Positions 44,169 to 53,329 are shown, counted from the stretch's first letter. The stretch is 64,000 nucleotides of DNA from JANSWY01 sp965243755 (GCA_965243755.1 CBDEVW010000003.1:1947068-2011067), one strand, 5' to 3'. A program made the numbers and translations. Notes: generated by a model not told the origin, from the sequence alone.

Positions 44169-45713
44169 CTAGAATTCAAATTTGATACCCTGAGCCAATG
44201 GCAATTCAGTGGTATAATTAATGGTATTGGTTTGTCTTCTCATGTACACCTTCCAGGCATCAGATCCAGACTCTCTTCCTCCACCGGTCTCTTTCTCTCC
44301 TCCGAATGCTCCTCCGATCTCAGCACCTGAAGTACCAATGTTCACATTAGCGATACCGCAATCAGAACCAGCATGGGACAGGAATAACTCAGACTCCCTT
44401 AGGTTGGTTGTCATAATTGCTGAAGACAATCCCTGAGGTACATCGTTTTGAATCGCAATCGCTTCATTGATATCCGAATATTTGATCAGATACAATATTG
44501 GTGCGAACGTTTCATTCTGTACTATCTCGAAACTATTTTCTACTTCATAGATAGCAGGCTTCACATAGCAACCAGACTCATAACCTTCACCTTCTAACAC
44601 ACCTCCGGCTACAACTTCTTTACCTCCTTCAGCTTTTATCTTATCGATTGCCTTCAAGTAGGTACTTACTGCCAGTTGGTCGATTAATGGCCCAACATGG
44701 TTACTTTGATCCAAAGGATTGCCAATTTTCAACTGACCATATGCATTGACCAGCTTAGCCTTTACATCTTCAAATATGCTTTCGTGAATGATCAGTCTTC
44801 TTGTACTGGTACATCTTTGTCCAGCTGTTCCAACAGCACCAAAAACGGCACCAATAAGGCTCATATCAAGATCAGCATCTTTGGATATGATGATCGCATT
44901 GTTTCCTCCAAGCTCCAGAAGTGCTCTGCCTAGTCTTCTACCTACAGCCTCGCCTACCAGCTTACCCATTCTGATCGAGCCAGTTGCGGATACCAAAGGA
45001 ACTTTGGTGTCATTAGACATTAACTCACCAATTTTGTAGTCTCCTATTACTAAACCACTTAATCCCTCCGGTAAATTATTTTCCTTAAATACTTTCTGTG
45101 CTATTTTCTGACAAGCAATAGCGGTGATAGGAGTCTTCTCTGATGGCTTCCAAACACATGCATCTCCACATACCCATGCCAACATACTGTTCCATGACCA
45201 TACAGCTACAGGAAAATTAAATGCGGAAATAATTCCTACAATACCCAGTGGGTGATACTGCTCATACATTCTGTGTCCTGGTCTTTCGGAGTGCATGGTC
45301 AGTCCATATAGTTGTCTTGACAAACCAACAGCAAAATCACAGATGTCAATCATCTCCTGAACTTCACCAAGACCTTCCTGATATGATTTTCCCATTTCAT
45401 AAGACACCAGTTTACCCAGCGCTTCTTTTTTTACTCTGAGTTCTTCACCTATTTGTCTTATTACTTCACCTCTTTTCGGTGCAGGCATTATTCTCCATGT
45501 AGCAAAAGCTTCCTGGGCCTTGTCAATTACTTTCTTGTAAGTTTCAGGAGTAGCTGCCTGAACGCTTGCTATCAATTTCCCATCTACCGGTGATATAGAA
45601 TCAATGGTTTCCCCATTGGACTCCAACCACTCTTCTCCAGTTGAGGAACCTAAGTTATTTTTCTCGATCCCTAATGTCTGTAATGCCTCTTGAATACCGA
45701 ATTGATCTGACAT
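44169..45713 (-). CDS. Aldehyde dehydrogenase, ALDH7 (aminoadipate-semialdehyde) type
   Basis: A 514-residue NAD(P)-dependent dehydrogenase. The general base is E267 in LLELGGNN and the nucleophile is C301 in GQRCTS. The opening (EWLESNGETIDSISPVDGK), the NFPVAVWSWN segment and the C-terminal GGEKETGGGRESGSDAWK are typical of the ALDH7A1/antiquitin group, which oxidises L-2-aminoadipate-6-semialdehyde in lysine breakdown. No other lysine genes are adjacent. It is a single-gene unit with its own strong promoter and terminator. Confidence 0.9.
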   Translation of the reverse strand: MSDQFGIQEALQTLGIEKNNLGSSTGEEWLESNGETIDSISPVDGKLIASVQAATPETYKKVIDKAQEAFATWRIMPAPKRGEVIRQIGEELRVKKEALGKLVSYEMGKSYQEGLGEVQEMIDICDFAVGLSRQLYGLTMHSERPGHRMYEQYHPLGIVGIISAFNFPVAVWSWNSMLAWVCGDACVWKPSEKTPITAIACQKIAQKVFKENNLPEGLSGLVIGDYKIGELMSNDTKVPLVSATGSIRMGKLVGEAVGRRLGRALLELGGNNAIIISKDADLDMSLIGAVFGAVGTAGQRCTSTRRLIIHESIFEDVKAKLVNAYGQLKIGNPLDQSNHVGPLIDQLAVSTYLKAIDKIKAEGGKEVVAGGVLEGEGYESGCYVKPAIYEVENSFEIVQNETFAPILYLIKYSDINEAIAIQNDVPQGLSSAIMTTNLRESELFLSHAGSDCGIANVNIGTSGAEIGGAFGGEKETGGGRESGSDAWKVYMRRQTNTINYTTELPLAQGIKFEF

Positions 45714-45739
45714 AATATCTTTATTAATGTTGTTTGCCG

Positions 45740-45769
45740 CAAAGCTAAGAAAAGCATAGATACGGACAA
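45740..45769 (-). promoter_or_regulatory. Full promoter (TTG-N19-TAGCTTTG) of the ALDH gene
   Basis: On the minus strand TTG (45767-45769) and TAGCTTTG (45740-45747) are separated by exactly 19 bp. The predicted leader is about 20 nt. Confidence 0.65.
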
Positions 45770-45800
45770 ATAAGTCAGTAAAGATTCGGGAGAAAACATA

Positions 45801-45826
45801 AAAAGAGGGACAATTGCCCCTCTTTC
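45801..45826 (-). terminator. Intrinsic terminator of htrA
   Basis: The stem AAAGAGGG / CCCTCTTT around a short loop, followed by a T-rich run on the minus strand, starts 34 bp after the htrA stop. Confidence 0.8.
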
Positions 45827-45859
45827 TGAAAAAACTACTTACACTTACTTATATGAATA

Positions 45860-47335
45860 TTACCAACCTAATCCATAATATGCTTTGTCTCCATTTGGAT
45901 ACACTCCTTCGATCAGGATACCATCACCAGAGAGGCTTTTCAATTGGCTGTCCAATTCCTCCAGGCTGGTGACAGGTTTTCGGTCGATTTTAGTAACCAC
46001 AAAACCCTCTCTAATCCCTGCGTTCTTCCATTTTCCTCCATTCACAGCTTTCAGTCTCACTCCACCTTCAATCCCCAAAGCCGCCGCTTCTTCTTCAGAG
46101 ACCTCTTCAAATTCCGCTCCCTCTACTTCCATGGATTCATTATCGGCAAGTATTATTTGTGTATTACCGGCCGTATTCTTAAGTGTTGCGTTAGAAATTC
46201 TGGTCTCTCCCTCTCTGATATATGTTACATCAATTTTATCTCCTGGTCTGTTCAATGCAACCACTTCCTGTAACTCAGAAACATTTTCCACTGGCTGTCC
46301 ATTGATCGCAATAATTACGTCTCCGGATTTAATCCCAGCATCTTCCGCGGCACTGTTTTTATTTACGCCTCTCACGTAAACACCTTTCAACACATCAAGT
46401 CCTTCACTCTCAGCCAACTCAGCACTAACATTTAGGATGGATATCCCCAGAAGAGCTCTTTGCACCGCACCAAATTCCTTTAAATCAGCTACCACCTTAC
46501 TCACCAAAGTAGCAGGAACCGCAAACGAATATCCTGCAAAAGTTCCCGTAGGAGTAGCAATCGCAGTATTAATACCAACCAGTTCTCCTTTAAGGTTAAC
46601 CAATGCCCCACCGCTGTTTCCAGGATTAACTGCTGCATCGGTTTGAATGAATGATTCAATTTGAAGGCCACTTCTATCTCGTAAAATATTTAAGTTCCGT
46701 GCTTTAGCACTTACTATTCCAGCAGTAACTGTGGACCTAAACTCAAATGGATTACCAACTGCCAGTACCCATTCTCCAATCCTCAGGTCGTTGGAGTTGC
46801 CAAAATTAATCTGAGGAAGATCATCGGCTTCAATTTTTAACAATGCCAAATCTGTAGAGGGGTCAGTACCTACTATTTTCGCTTTGAAAGTTCTGTTGTC
46901 ATTGAGTAAGACCTCTATCTCACTGGCATCTTCCACCACATGATTATTGGTAACAATATATCCATCTCCTGTCATTATCACACCCGAGCCTGCTCCACGA
47001 GATGGTCTTCCCTGAGGGGAGCCGCCCCTATCAAAATACTCTCGAAAGAAGTCATCGAAGTTACGCGAGGAGGTTCTTCCGTACCCATCATAAACAGTTC
47101 TGATATGAACAACCGCGGGGGTAGTAACATCCGCAGCATACACGAAATTCAATCCTTCCGGAACTATTATTTCAGCTGAATCCGGTTTGTACCTGGTCAG
47201 GCTGACTGGCTTTTGGGTTTCATAAGGAACATATACCTTTTCTTTCTCTCCCAAAATCATGAACCCCGCCAGGGCCATTGCTCCTCCAAAGAAAGAGGCT
47301 AATATCAAGCCGATTATATATTGTCTTTTATTCAT
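45860..47335 (-). CDS. Periplasmic serine protease HtrA/DegP-like
   Basis: A 491-residue protein with an N-terminal membrane anchor or signal (7-28). The trypsin-like domain has the triad H132 (TNNHVVEDA), D162 (STDLALLKI) and S241 (NPGNSGGALV). Two PDZ domains follow (about 295-385 and 410-485). It degrades or refolds misfolded envelope proteins (established for the family). Hsp20 lies upstream on the same strand but is separated by a terminator, so co-regulation would be by stress, not by a shared transcript. Confidence 0.93.
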   Translation of the reverse strand: MNKRQYIIGLILASFFGGAMALAGFMILGEKEKVYVPYETQKPVSLTRYKPDSAEIIVPEGLNFVYAADVTTPAVVHIRTVYDGYGRTSSRNFDDFFREYFDRGGSPQGRPSRGAGSGVIMTGDGYIVTNNHVVEDASEIEVLLNDNRTFKAKIVGTDPSTDLALLKIEADDLPQINFGNSNDLRIGEWVLAVGNPFEFRSTVTAGIVSAKARNLNILRDRSGLQIESFIQTDAAVNPGNSGGALVNLKGELVGINTAIATPTGTFAGYSFAVPATLVSKVVADLKEFGAVQRALLGISILNVSAELAESEGLDVLKGVYVRGVNKNSAAEDAGIKSGDVIIAINGQPVENVSELQEVVALNRPGDKIDVTYIREGETRISNATLKNTAGNTQIILADNESMEVEGAEFEEVSEEEAAALGIEGGVRLKAVNGGKWKNAGIREGFVVTKIDRKPVTSLEELDSQLKSLSGDGILIEGVYPNGDKAYYGLGW

Positions 47336-47430
47336 AGTGTTGCTTTTAACCTATTGTATTAAACTGGCTCCAGCCAAATTATGTTATCCCAACGGATTGA
47401 ACTTCCCTGAGATTTTGTTGTTAACAACTT

Positions 47431-47466
47431 TTAACAAAAAAAGGGCAGGTAACCCTGCCCCAAAAA
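47431..47466 (-). terminator. Intrinsic terminator of hsp20
   Basis: The stem GGGCAGG / CCTGCCC with a 4-nt loop is flanked by A-run and T-run on both sides, 23 bp after the hsp20 stop. Confidence 0.85.
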
Positions 47467-47488
47467 ACTCACTCTACTTACTACTACA

Positions 47489-47920
47489 CTACTTAATGCT
47501 TATGGTCTTAACTGCTTTCTTAGTTTCATCTTTTGGCAGTTGAATGGTTAATATGCCATCCTTATAACCAGCCTCAACTTTGTCAGCAGCCACGTTATCA
47601 GGCAACTTAAATGATCTTTTAAATGACCCATATCTTGTTTCAACCGAATGAAAGTTCTTTTCCTTTTTTTCCTCCTGGAACTTTCTCTCGCCCGCTACAG
47701 TCAGGGTATTATCCTCCAGATCAATGGAGATATCTTCTTTCTTTAATCCTGGCAATGCAAACTGAAGCTCAAAACTTTTATCTGTTTCCGCAATGTCCAC
47801 CTGTGGAGTAAAGCTTACATTGTTTTCGTTGCTCAAGAAAGAATCATTAAAAAACCGATCTATCAAACTGTTGAATGTTACCGGTCTGTAGTCTCTTGGG
47901 TTATATTTTACTAGTGTCAT
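47489..47920 (-). CDS. Hsp20 small heat-shock protein
   Basis: A 143-residue alpha-crystallin-type chaperone. The crystallin domain spans about 38-130 and ends in the IxI-like tail KTISIK. Conserved segments are FELQFALPGLKKEDISIDLEDNTLTVAGE and RYGSFKRSFKLPDNV. It holds unfolding proteins without ATP. A palindrome (48024-48036) and a related site (48065-48076) lie about 100-155 bp upstream. Confidence 0.93.
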   Translation of the reverse strand: MTLVKYNPRDYRPVTFNSLIDRFFNDSFLSNENNVSFTPQVDIAETDKSFELQFALPGLKKEDISIDLEDNTLTVAGERKFQEEKKEKNFHSVETRYGSFKRSFKLPDNVAADKVEAGYKDGILTIQLPKDETKKAVKTISIK

Positions 47921-48023
47921 TGTATTGTAATGTTTTTAGTTTCACAATTAATTTTCAAAATCAATAACCCATTGATCGAATTCCATGCCAGCAGCAAATA
48001 TGTAGTCAATAGCTCCAAAATAA

Positions 48024-48076
48024 TGTCATTATGACACTATTTTAGGAATTTGCTAATAAATAACTGTCATTTTGTC
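48024..48076. promoter_or_regulatory. Paired palindromic sites upstream of hsp20
   Basis: TGTCATTATGACA (48024-48036) is a perfect 6-1-6 palindrome. TGTCATTTTGTC (48065-48076) repeats its half-site 41 bp away, about four helical turns. A stress-regulator operator is plausible, but no known regulator can be named. Confidence 0.4.
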
Positions 48077-48239
48077 TTATTTCGCTCTGGATTATTCAGG
48101 TTCATCAAACCATAATTTCAAATAACAAAAAAAGCCATTCAAATCTGAATGACTTATGCGTATCAAGAAACTGAGGCCTGACCAATAGGCACCCCAATCC
48201 TTCTATTGAATCTGACTAAAATTACTGCTGCCCTAAAAA

Positions 48240-48275
48240 CAAAAAAGTCATTCAAAACTGAATGACTTTTTAAAT
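48240..48275 (-). terminator. Intrinsic terminator of tRNA-Asn
   Basis: AAAAAGTCATTCA / TGAATGACTTTTT with a 4-nt loop and T-run, directly after the tRNA 3' end on the minus strand. A near copy lies at 48129-48155. Confidence 0.8.
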
Positions 48276-48280
48276 TGATG

Positions 48281-48354
48281 CTCCTCCTCTTGGGCTCGAA
48301 CCAAGGACCCTCTGATTAACAGTCAGATGCTCTAACCAACTGAGCTAAGGAGGA
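48281..48354 (-). tRNA. tRNA-Asn (anticodon GTT)
   Basis: A 74-nt cloverleaf on the minus strand: acceptor TCCTCCT/AGGAGGA with discriminator G, D-arm AGCTCAGTTGGTTAGAGC, anticodon loop CTGTTAA (GTT), and T-arm with TTCGAG. CCA is not encoded. Confidence 0.96.
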
Positions 48355-48545
48355 ATTTCTATGTAGTTATTTTCAGCGTGTCTGAAAATGGAATGCAATA
48401 TTAGTAGGTTGCTATGATTTCTCCAAAGCCTTGGAGTGAAATATTTAGATTTTTTTTAATGTTTTAGAAAACAGAGGATAAACCAATGTAGTCTACAGAA
48501 GGCAGGGAGTTACTGAACGAAAAAATCAACAAAATACTGAGAATA

Positions 48546-48944
48546 CTAGTTCTTCAAGAACTTATAAGCGTTGCTGAAATGAGTTTTGTCATTTTTCACC
48601 ACCAGAAAGTAATAACCAGGAGCAAAGTCCTTCACTTTAATTCGGTATCTTCCTTCAGCGATCTTTTCAGGCTCAATCTTCATCTCATTGCCAATGATGC
48701 TGTGCATTTCAAATTTGGTGTCTTCCAATTGATCGCTGGAAACTTCTACAATCAGGAAGTCAATCGCTGGGTTCGGATAAAAAGAAACTTCTGGTTTAAG
48801 AGAGATGTTGCTATTGGCAAGCTTTGTTTCGGTAAAATCCTGACCATTGGCCACACTAAACGAGAGGGCGAAAATGAGGAACGTCGATATGATCAGTTTA
48901 TTGCGCATCAATAGTAGTTTCAAAATACGTAAATTTTTTCTCAT
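48546..48944 (-). CDS. Minimal secreted protein consisting of a T9SS sorting domain
   Basis: A protein of about 132 residues from the ATG at 48944 (120 from the inner ATG at 48908, which gives a cleaner signal peptide MRNKLIISTFLIFALSFSVA). After the signal peptide and a linker of about 20 residues, nearly everything is a type A T9SS C-terminal domain: VSFYPNPAIDFLIVE, MHSIIGNEM, GRYRIKVKDFAPGYYFLVV and the final KFLKN. There is no cargo domain. It could be a decoy, a structural surface peptide or the relic of a longer protein. Confidence 0.7.
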   Translation of the reverse strand: MRKNLRILKLLLMRNKLIISTFLIFALSFSVANGQDFTETKLANSNISLKPEVSFYPNPAIDFLIVEVSSDQLEDTKFEMHSIIGNEMKIEPEKIAEGRYRIKVKDFAPGYYFLVVKNDKTHFSNAYKFLKN

Positions 48945-49050
48945 TGTTGTAATATTTTTTTGATTTTTTCGTATCAACCTATTACAGCAATTATTTTGCC
49001 AAACCAATCAAATTCACATTTCTTCTTCTAAAACTCTGATAAGCAGAATC

Positions 49051-50562
49051 TTATAATTGATACCCCATTACTTCCGCAAATGCTTCTGGTAAATGGTTTA
49101 CAATATCTGATGCAATCAGACTTATCTCTCCGGTTTTTTTCACTGCAATGTCTCCAGCCAAACCATGAATGTAAACTCCAGCTTTAAGCGTCTCCTCTGC
49201 TGCAATACCCTGACCCAATATTCCAGACAAAATTCCGGTGAGTACATCACCACTTCCGGCAGTTGCCATCCCGGGATTTCCTGAATTATTGAAAAAGACT
49301 TCTCCTTTGGTATTAGTAATGCAGGAATGAGCTCCTTTGACCACTACATTGACAGCATATTTTTTAGAAAACTCAATTTGTTTATCCAATTTTTCAAAAT
49401 CATTTTCCCATTTACCCACCAGCCGTTCAAATTCACCAGGGTGTGGCGTTAGAATAGAGCCTGCAGGGACATATTTCATCAGCTGCATTCTTTCGGCCAG
49501 GATGTTTAACGCGTCTGCATCAATAATGATGGGATTCTTACATTGTTTGAGGAGTTCATCAAATGCCTTGGCTGTTACTTTGTTGGCATTGATCCCCGGA
49601 CCAATTCCGATGCTATTATACTGTTTGAGTTTTGGAGGAAAAGAGAAATAGTCGTTGTGCGCATCAAGGTCAACCATCGCTTCCGGGACCGCCGTTTGGA
49701 GTGCAATGAGGCTTTCCTGAGGAGCATGTACTGTTAGCAGTCCCGCTCCCGATCTCAATATAGCCCTGGCCGCTAAAATTGCTGCACCTGTTTTTCCAGT
49801 GCTCCCTGCAATAAGCAGCACTTTCCCTGCCTGTCCTTTGTGGGTAAATTTATTGCGGGGTTCAAAAATGGGGGTGAAATCTTCTGGCTCCACCAATTGG
49901 TACTGCGTGTCAAGTCCATTGATAAAAGCCTGGCTAAGCCCGATATCCACCACTTCCCATTCACCCACAAACTCGGCATTCTGCGGTAACATAAATGCCA
50001 GCTTTGGGACCTGAAATGCTACAGTGTAGTCCGCCTTTACGATTGTCTCACTAGGGGTATTAACATCGGCAAACAAACCTGAGGCTATGTCTATGGCAAT
50101 TCTGGGTGCTTTCTGATAATTGATATAACCTATTAACTCGTTGTAGAAACCATCTAAAACCCGGTTGAGACCAGAGCCAAAAAGGCCATCAATTATTACT
50201 GACTTGTCTGAGATGCTGTAGAAGTCAGTTTTATCTTCTATGTGGTGAATATCAATCTGTTGTTCAATTCTTCTGTAATTGGTTAAAAAATCCGATGAGC
50301 CCTTTTCAATGTTGCCAACAACGTTGATTCGTACCTGATATTTCCTCAAAAGCAACATCCTGGCAACAGCAAGTGCATCGCCACCATTATTTCCGGTTCC
50401 TGCGAAAACATGTACATGGATACCATGTGGAAACTTATCAGTAAACCAATCGGTGAAAGCATAAGCCGCCCGCTCCATCAAATCAATGGAAGCAATGGGT
50501 TCTTTTTTGATAGTGTATTGATCCAGGTGTCTTACCTGGCTCGTGGTTAGGATTTTTAACAT
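49051..50562 (-). CDS. nnr: Bifunctional NAD(P)HX epimerase/dehydratase
   Basis: A 503-residue metabolite-repair enzyme. The N-terminal YjeF_N epimerase domain (about 1-210) has FAGTGNNGGDALAVARML. The C-terminal ribokinase-like ADP-dependent NAD(P)H-hydrate dehydratase domain (about 225-500) has GSTGKTGAAILAARA, LTPHPGEFERL and the signature GSGDVLTGILSGILGQG. It restores hydrated NADH/NADPH. It follows nuoD after 69 bp on the same strand, perhaps linking NADH repair to complex I expression. Confidence 0.93.
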   Translation of the reverse strand: MLKILTTSQVRHLDQYTIKKEPIASIDLMERAAYAFTDWFTDKFPHGIHVHVFAGTGNNGGDALAVARMLLLRKYQVRINVVGNIEKGSSDFLTNYRRIEQQIDIHHIEDKTDFYSISDKSVIIDGLFGSGLNRVLDGFYNELIGYINYQKAPRIAIDIASGLFADVNTPSETIVKADYTVAFQVPKLAFMLPQNAEFVGEWEVVDIGLSQAFINGLDTQYQLVEPEDFTPIFEPRNKFTHKGQAGKVLLIAGSTGKTGAAILAARAILRSGAGLLTVHAPQESLIALQTAVPEAMVDLDAHNDYFSFPPKLKQYNSIGIGPGINANKVTAKAFDELLKQCKNPIIIDADALNILAERMQLMKYVPAGSILTPHPGEFERLVGKWENDFEKLDKQIEFSKKYAVNVVVKGAHSCITNTKGEVFFNNSGNPGMATAGSGDVLTGILSGILGQGIAAEETLKAGVYIHGLAGDIAVKKTGEISLIASDIVNHLPEAFAEVMGYQL

Positions 50563-50631
50563 TGAATGGTGAAGTGTTTTCTAAATAGTGAAACTAAAAC
50601 TACATCACCTGAGGATAAAGTCAAAAAAAAT

Positions 50632-51843
50632 CTAGCGGTCCACTTCTCCCAGCACCAGGTCCAAAGAACCCACTATGGCCACCAAATCTGATATCATACT
50701 ATCACGGCTCATCACTGGCAGGGCAGATAAATTCACAAAGCAACATGATCTGGCTTTACATCTGAATGGGATATCAGATTTACCGTCCGCTCTGAAAAAG
50801 TATCCTAATTCTCCTTTCGGGTTTTCTCCCCTGATGTAAAAATCCTGTGCCTTAGGCCTGATTTTTTTTGGAACCACCTCTCTTGGGTCAAATGATCTTG
50901 TTCGTTTGTGATCCCCCGTCAATTGTTGAAGACACTGATCGATAATCCTCAGAGACTCAAAGCATTCTTTCATCCTGACCCATGTCCTGTCCCAGCAATC
51001 TCCAACTGTACCGACCTGACCTGTCCCTACAGGGATGTCAAAGTCTAATTCAGGGTAAACGGAGTAGCCATCCACTTTTCTAAGGTCGTACTTCAGTCCT
51101 GAGCCACGTAACATTGGACCGGATACACCATAATTTATGGCCAGGTCCATTGGGAGGACCCCCACATTAGCAGTACGGTCGATGAAGATCTTGTTGCTGA
51201 TCAGCAAATTCTCAAGCTCTATCAATTTTGGCTTTAAATAGCTTGAAAATTGCATGCATCGCTCTTCAAAACCTACTGGCAAATCATAAAACAATCCACC
51301 TATCCAAATGTAATTGTACAACATACGGGCCCCACACACCCACTCCAGTAACCTTAAGATATGTTCCCGATCTCTCATCATCCAGAGAAATGGTGTGAAA
51401 GCACCAATATCCATTCCGTACGTCCCTATAGCCACAAAGTGAGAGGCCAGACGATTCAATTCCGACACCAGCACCCTGATATATTCAACTCTTTTAGGAA
51501 TCTGATCCTGAATGCCCAGCATCCTTTCAACTCCCATGGCAAATACATGCTCAGAATTCATTGCCGCCAGATAGTCCATCCGATCAACAAATGGGATGAC
51601 CTGGTTGTAGGGCATTGATTCGGCATGCTTTTCAAAGCATCTGTGCAGGTAACCCAAGTGAGGCACAACATCTTTCACGATCTCTCCATCCGTCAATACT
51701 TCTAATCGCAACACACCATGAGTAGAAGGGTGCTGTGGTCCAATATTGAGCAACATCTCACCAGAAGCCAATTGCTCCTCCTTGTAAAAAGTTGGCTCGG
51801 AGAGGTTTAAATTATCGGGATGGTATTTATACTGAGGCTCCAT
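50632..51843 (-). CDS. nuoD: NADH-quinone oxidoreductase subunit D
   Basis: A 403-residue 49-kDa-type subunit of complex I that forms the quinone-binding site with NuoB. The N-terminal LNIGPQHPSTHGVLRLEVLTDGE, the HRCFEKHAE segment and the C-terminal MISDLVAIVGSLDLVLGEVDR are hallmarks. It follows nuoC by 6 bp. The next gene is nnr, not nuoE, so the remaining subunits must be elsewhere. Confidence 0.96.
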   Translation of the reverse strand: MEPQYKYHPDNLNLSEPTFYKEEQLASGEMLLNIGPQHPSTHGVLRLEVLTDGEIVKDVVPHLGYLHRCFEKHAESMPYNQVIPFVDRMDYLAAMNSEHVFAMGVERMLGIQDQIPKRVEYIRVLVSELNRLASHFVAIGTYGMDIGAFTPFLWMMRDREHILRLLEWVCGARMLYNYIWIGGLFYDLPVGFEERCMQFSSYLKPKLIELENLLISNKIFIDRTANVGVLPMDLAINYGVSGPMLRGSGLKYDLRKVDGYSVYPELDFDIPVGTGQVGTVGDCWDRTWVRMKECFESLRIIDQCLQQLTGDHKRTRSFDPREVVPKKIRPKAQDFYIRGENPKGELGYFFRADGKSDIPFRCKARSCCFVNLSALPVMSRDSMISDLVAIVGSLDLVLGEVDR

Positions 51844-51849
51844 TTTTAA

Positions 51850-52323
51850 TTAATAATCTACCTTGATTCCATGAAAATACTCCTGGGTGGTATAATCCTT
51901 CCTTAATGGAAACCCTTCCCAATTATCAGGTAATAAAATTCTTCTGAGATCTGGATGACCTCCAAATCTAATTCCCAACAAATCAAAAGTTTCACGTTCC
52001 AACCAGTTGGCAGTGGCCCAGATATGTGAGATTGTAGGGACCACTGGATTAGACCTTTCTAACTGTACCTTGATGGTCAAACCGAAGTTATTTGGGATTG
52101 AATAAAGGTTGTAAACTACTTCCATGGAATCAGCATCTGGTCCATTATCAATACCTGTAATACAGCTTAGGAAATCAAAATAAGTGCGATTGGAATTGTA
52201 TAATTTGTCGCAAACATCAACAAGATCATCTGGTTGAATCTTTATTCCTACAGGACTGCATGTTTCGTCAATTTCAACAGCAATCTCGTCACCAATTACC
52301 TCAATTATAGTTTCTATTGTCAT
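51850..52323 (-). CDS. nuoC: NADH-quinone oxidoreductase subunit C
   Basis: A 157-residue 30-kDa-type subunit of the peripheral arm. The signature ERETFDLLGIRFGGHPDLRRILLPDNWEGFPLRKDY is intact at the C-terminus. I prefer the ATG at 52323, 4 bp after the nuoB stop. An upstream in-frame ATG at 52350 would overlap nuoB by 23 bp and add nine residues. Confidence 0.93.
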   Translation of the reverse strand: MTIETIIEVIGDEIAVEIDETCSPVGIKIQPDDLVDVCDKLYNSNRTYFDFLSCITGIDNGPDADSMEVVYNLYSIPNNFGLTIKVQLERSNPVVPTISHIWATANWLERETFDLLGIRFGGHPDLRRILLPDNWEGFPLRKDYTTQEYFHGIKVDY

Positions 52324-52327
52324 TGGC

Positions 52328-52855
52328 TTAAGCTGATTTTCTTTTTGCATTTAACTTTGCCAGCGCTTCAGGTTTCATCAAGGACTCCCCCCTGATTTTC
52401 TCCTGAAGTTTTAAAAAACCTCCAATTAATGCCTCTGGCCGGGGAGGGCAACCTGGTACATACACATCCACTGGTATTACCCTATCCACTCCTTTTACTA
52501 CATGGTAACCGTGCTCCCAATATGGTCCTCCACAATTGGAACATGAGCCCATCGATATCACATATCTTGGTTCTGCCATTTGCTCGTACAATCTTCTTAC
52601 ACGGTCAGCCATTTTGAAGGTAACCGTGCCCGCTACTATCATAACATCACTTTGCCTTGGAGAAGCCCTAGGCAGCACTCCGAACCGATCCATGTCATAT
52701 CCGGAAGTATAGGCTGACATCATTTCGATGGCACAACACGCCAGACCAAACCCCATAGGCCAAAGACTTGACAGCCTTGCCCAGTTGATCAGATCGTCTA
52801 CCTTAGTGATGATTACACCACCCTGTCCAAATTGTTGATCCAGCAATCCTTTCAT
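52328..52855 (-). CDS. nuoB: NADH-quinone oxidoreductase subunit B
   Basis: A 175-residue subunit carrying Fe-S cluster N2, the last electron donor to quinone. The ligands are visible as LACCAIEMM, SMGSCSNCGG and YVPGCPPRPEALI. The ATG abuts the nuoA stop. Length and motifs are normal. Confidence 0.96.
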   Translation of the reverse strand: MKGLLDQQFGQGGVIITKVDDLINWARLSSLWPMGFGLACCAIEMMSAYTSGYDMDRFGVLPRASPRQSDVMIVAGTVTFKMADRVRRLYEQMAEPRYVISMGSCSNCGGPYWEHGYHVVKGVDRVIPVDVYVPGCPPRPEALIGGFLKLQEKIRGESLMKPEALAKLNAKRKSA

Positions 52856-53329
52856 CTATTTGACTTCCTTATTTAAATTCTGATAAACTTCTGGTGGCAC
52901 TTTTCCCTTGAAAGAAGGTGCCTTTACTTTAGGCTTAATCCAGTCGAGGTGTCCTTTTGCCCAGACATAGGCCAGTCCAAGTGCAAGAATACCAACAAAC
53001 AATGCAATTTCTATAAGCGAGAACCATCCCCATTTCCCGTCTGTGCTATTCATCAGGTCGGCATCTCCAAACACGGTGGCCCAGGGAAAGAGGAAAATCA
53101 ATTCTACCTCAAATAATATAAATACCAGCGCAATGATGTAAAACCTGATGTTGAACTGCCCCCATGCTGTTCCAATGGGATCTTCACCACTTTCGTAGGT
53201 GGTAAGTTTCTCCTCATTAGGCCTGTTTGGTCTCAGTATTTTTCCTACAAACAAGGTCACCAGAATGAATAGTACCCCTCCAATGATGAACAGGAGAACT
53301 ACCCCAAAACCTGTTATCTCTAGATTCAT
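52856..53329 (-). CDS. nuoA: NADH-quinone oxidoreductase subunit A
   Basis: A 157-residue membrane subunit with three helices (about 6-28, 60-82 and 98-118) and the family signature YESGEDPIGTAWGQFNIRFYIIALVFILFEVELIFLFPW. It is the first nuo gene of the cluster. The LON-domain gene ends 30 bp upstream, so the transcript may begin before that gene. Confidence 0.95.
   Translation of the reverse strand: MNLEITGFGVVLLFIIGGVLFILVTLFVGKILRPNRPNEEKLTTYESGEDPIGTAWGQFNIRFYIIALVFILFEVELIFLFPWATVFGDADLMNSTDGKWGWFSLIEIALFVGILALGLAYVWAKGHLDWIKPKVKAPSFKGKVPPEVYQNLNKEVK

Larger units (their letters stand above)
47921..48280. other. 360-bp stretch without protein genes (regulatory and repeat sequence)
   Basis: This holds the hsp20 upstream region with a TGTCAT palindrome and two similar hairpins (about 48129-48155 and 48243-48274), the second being the tRNA-Asn terminator. 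I see no coding frame. Confidence 0.6.
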
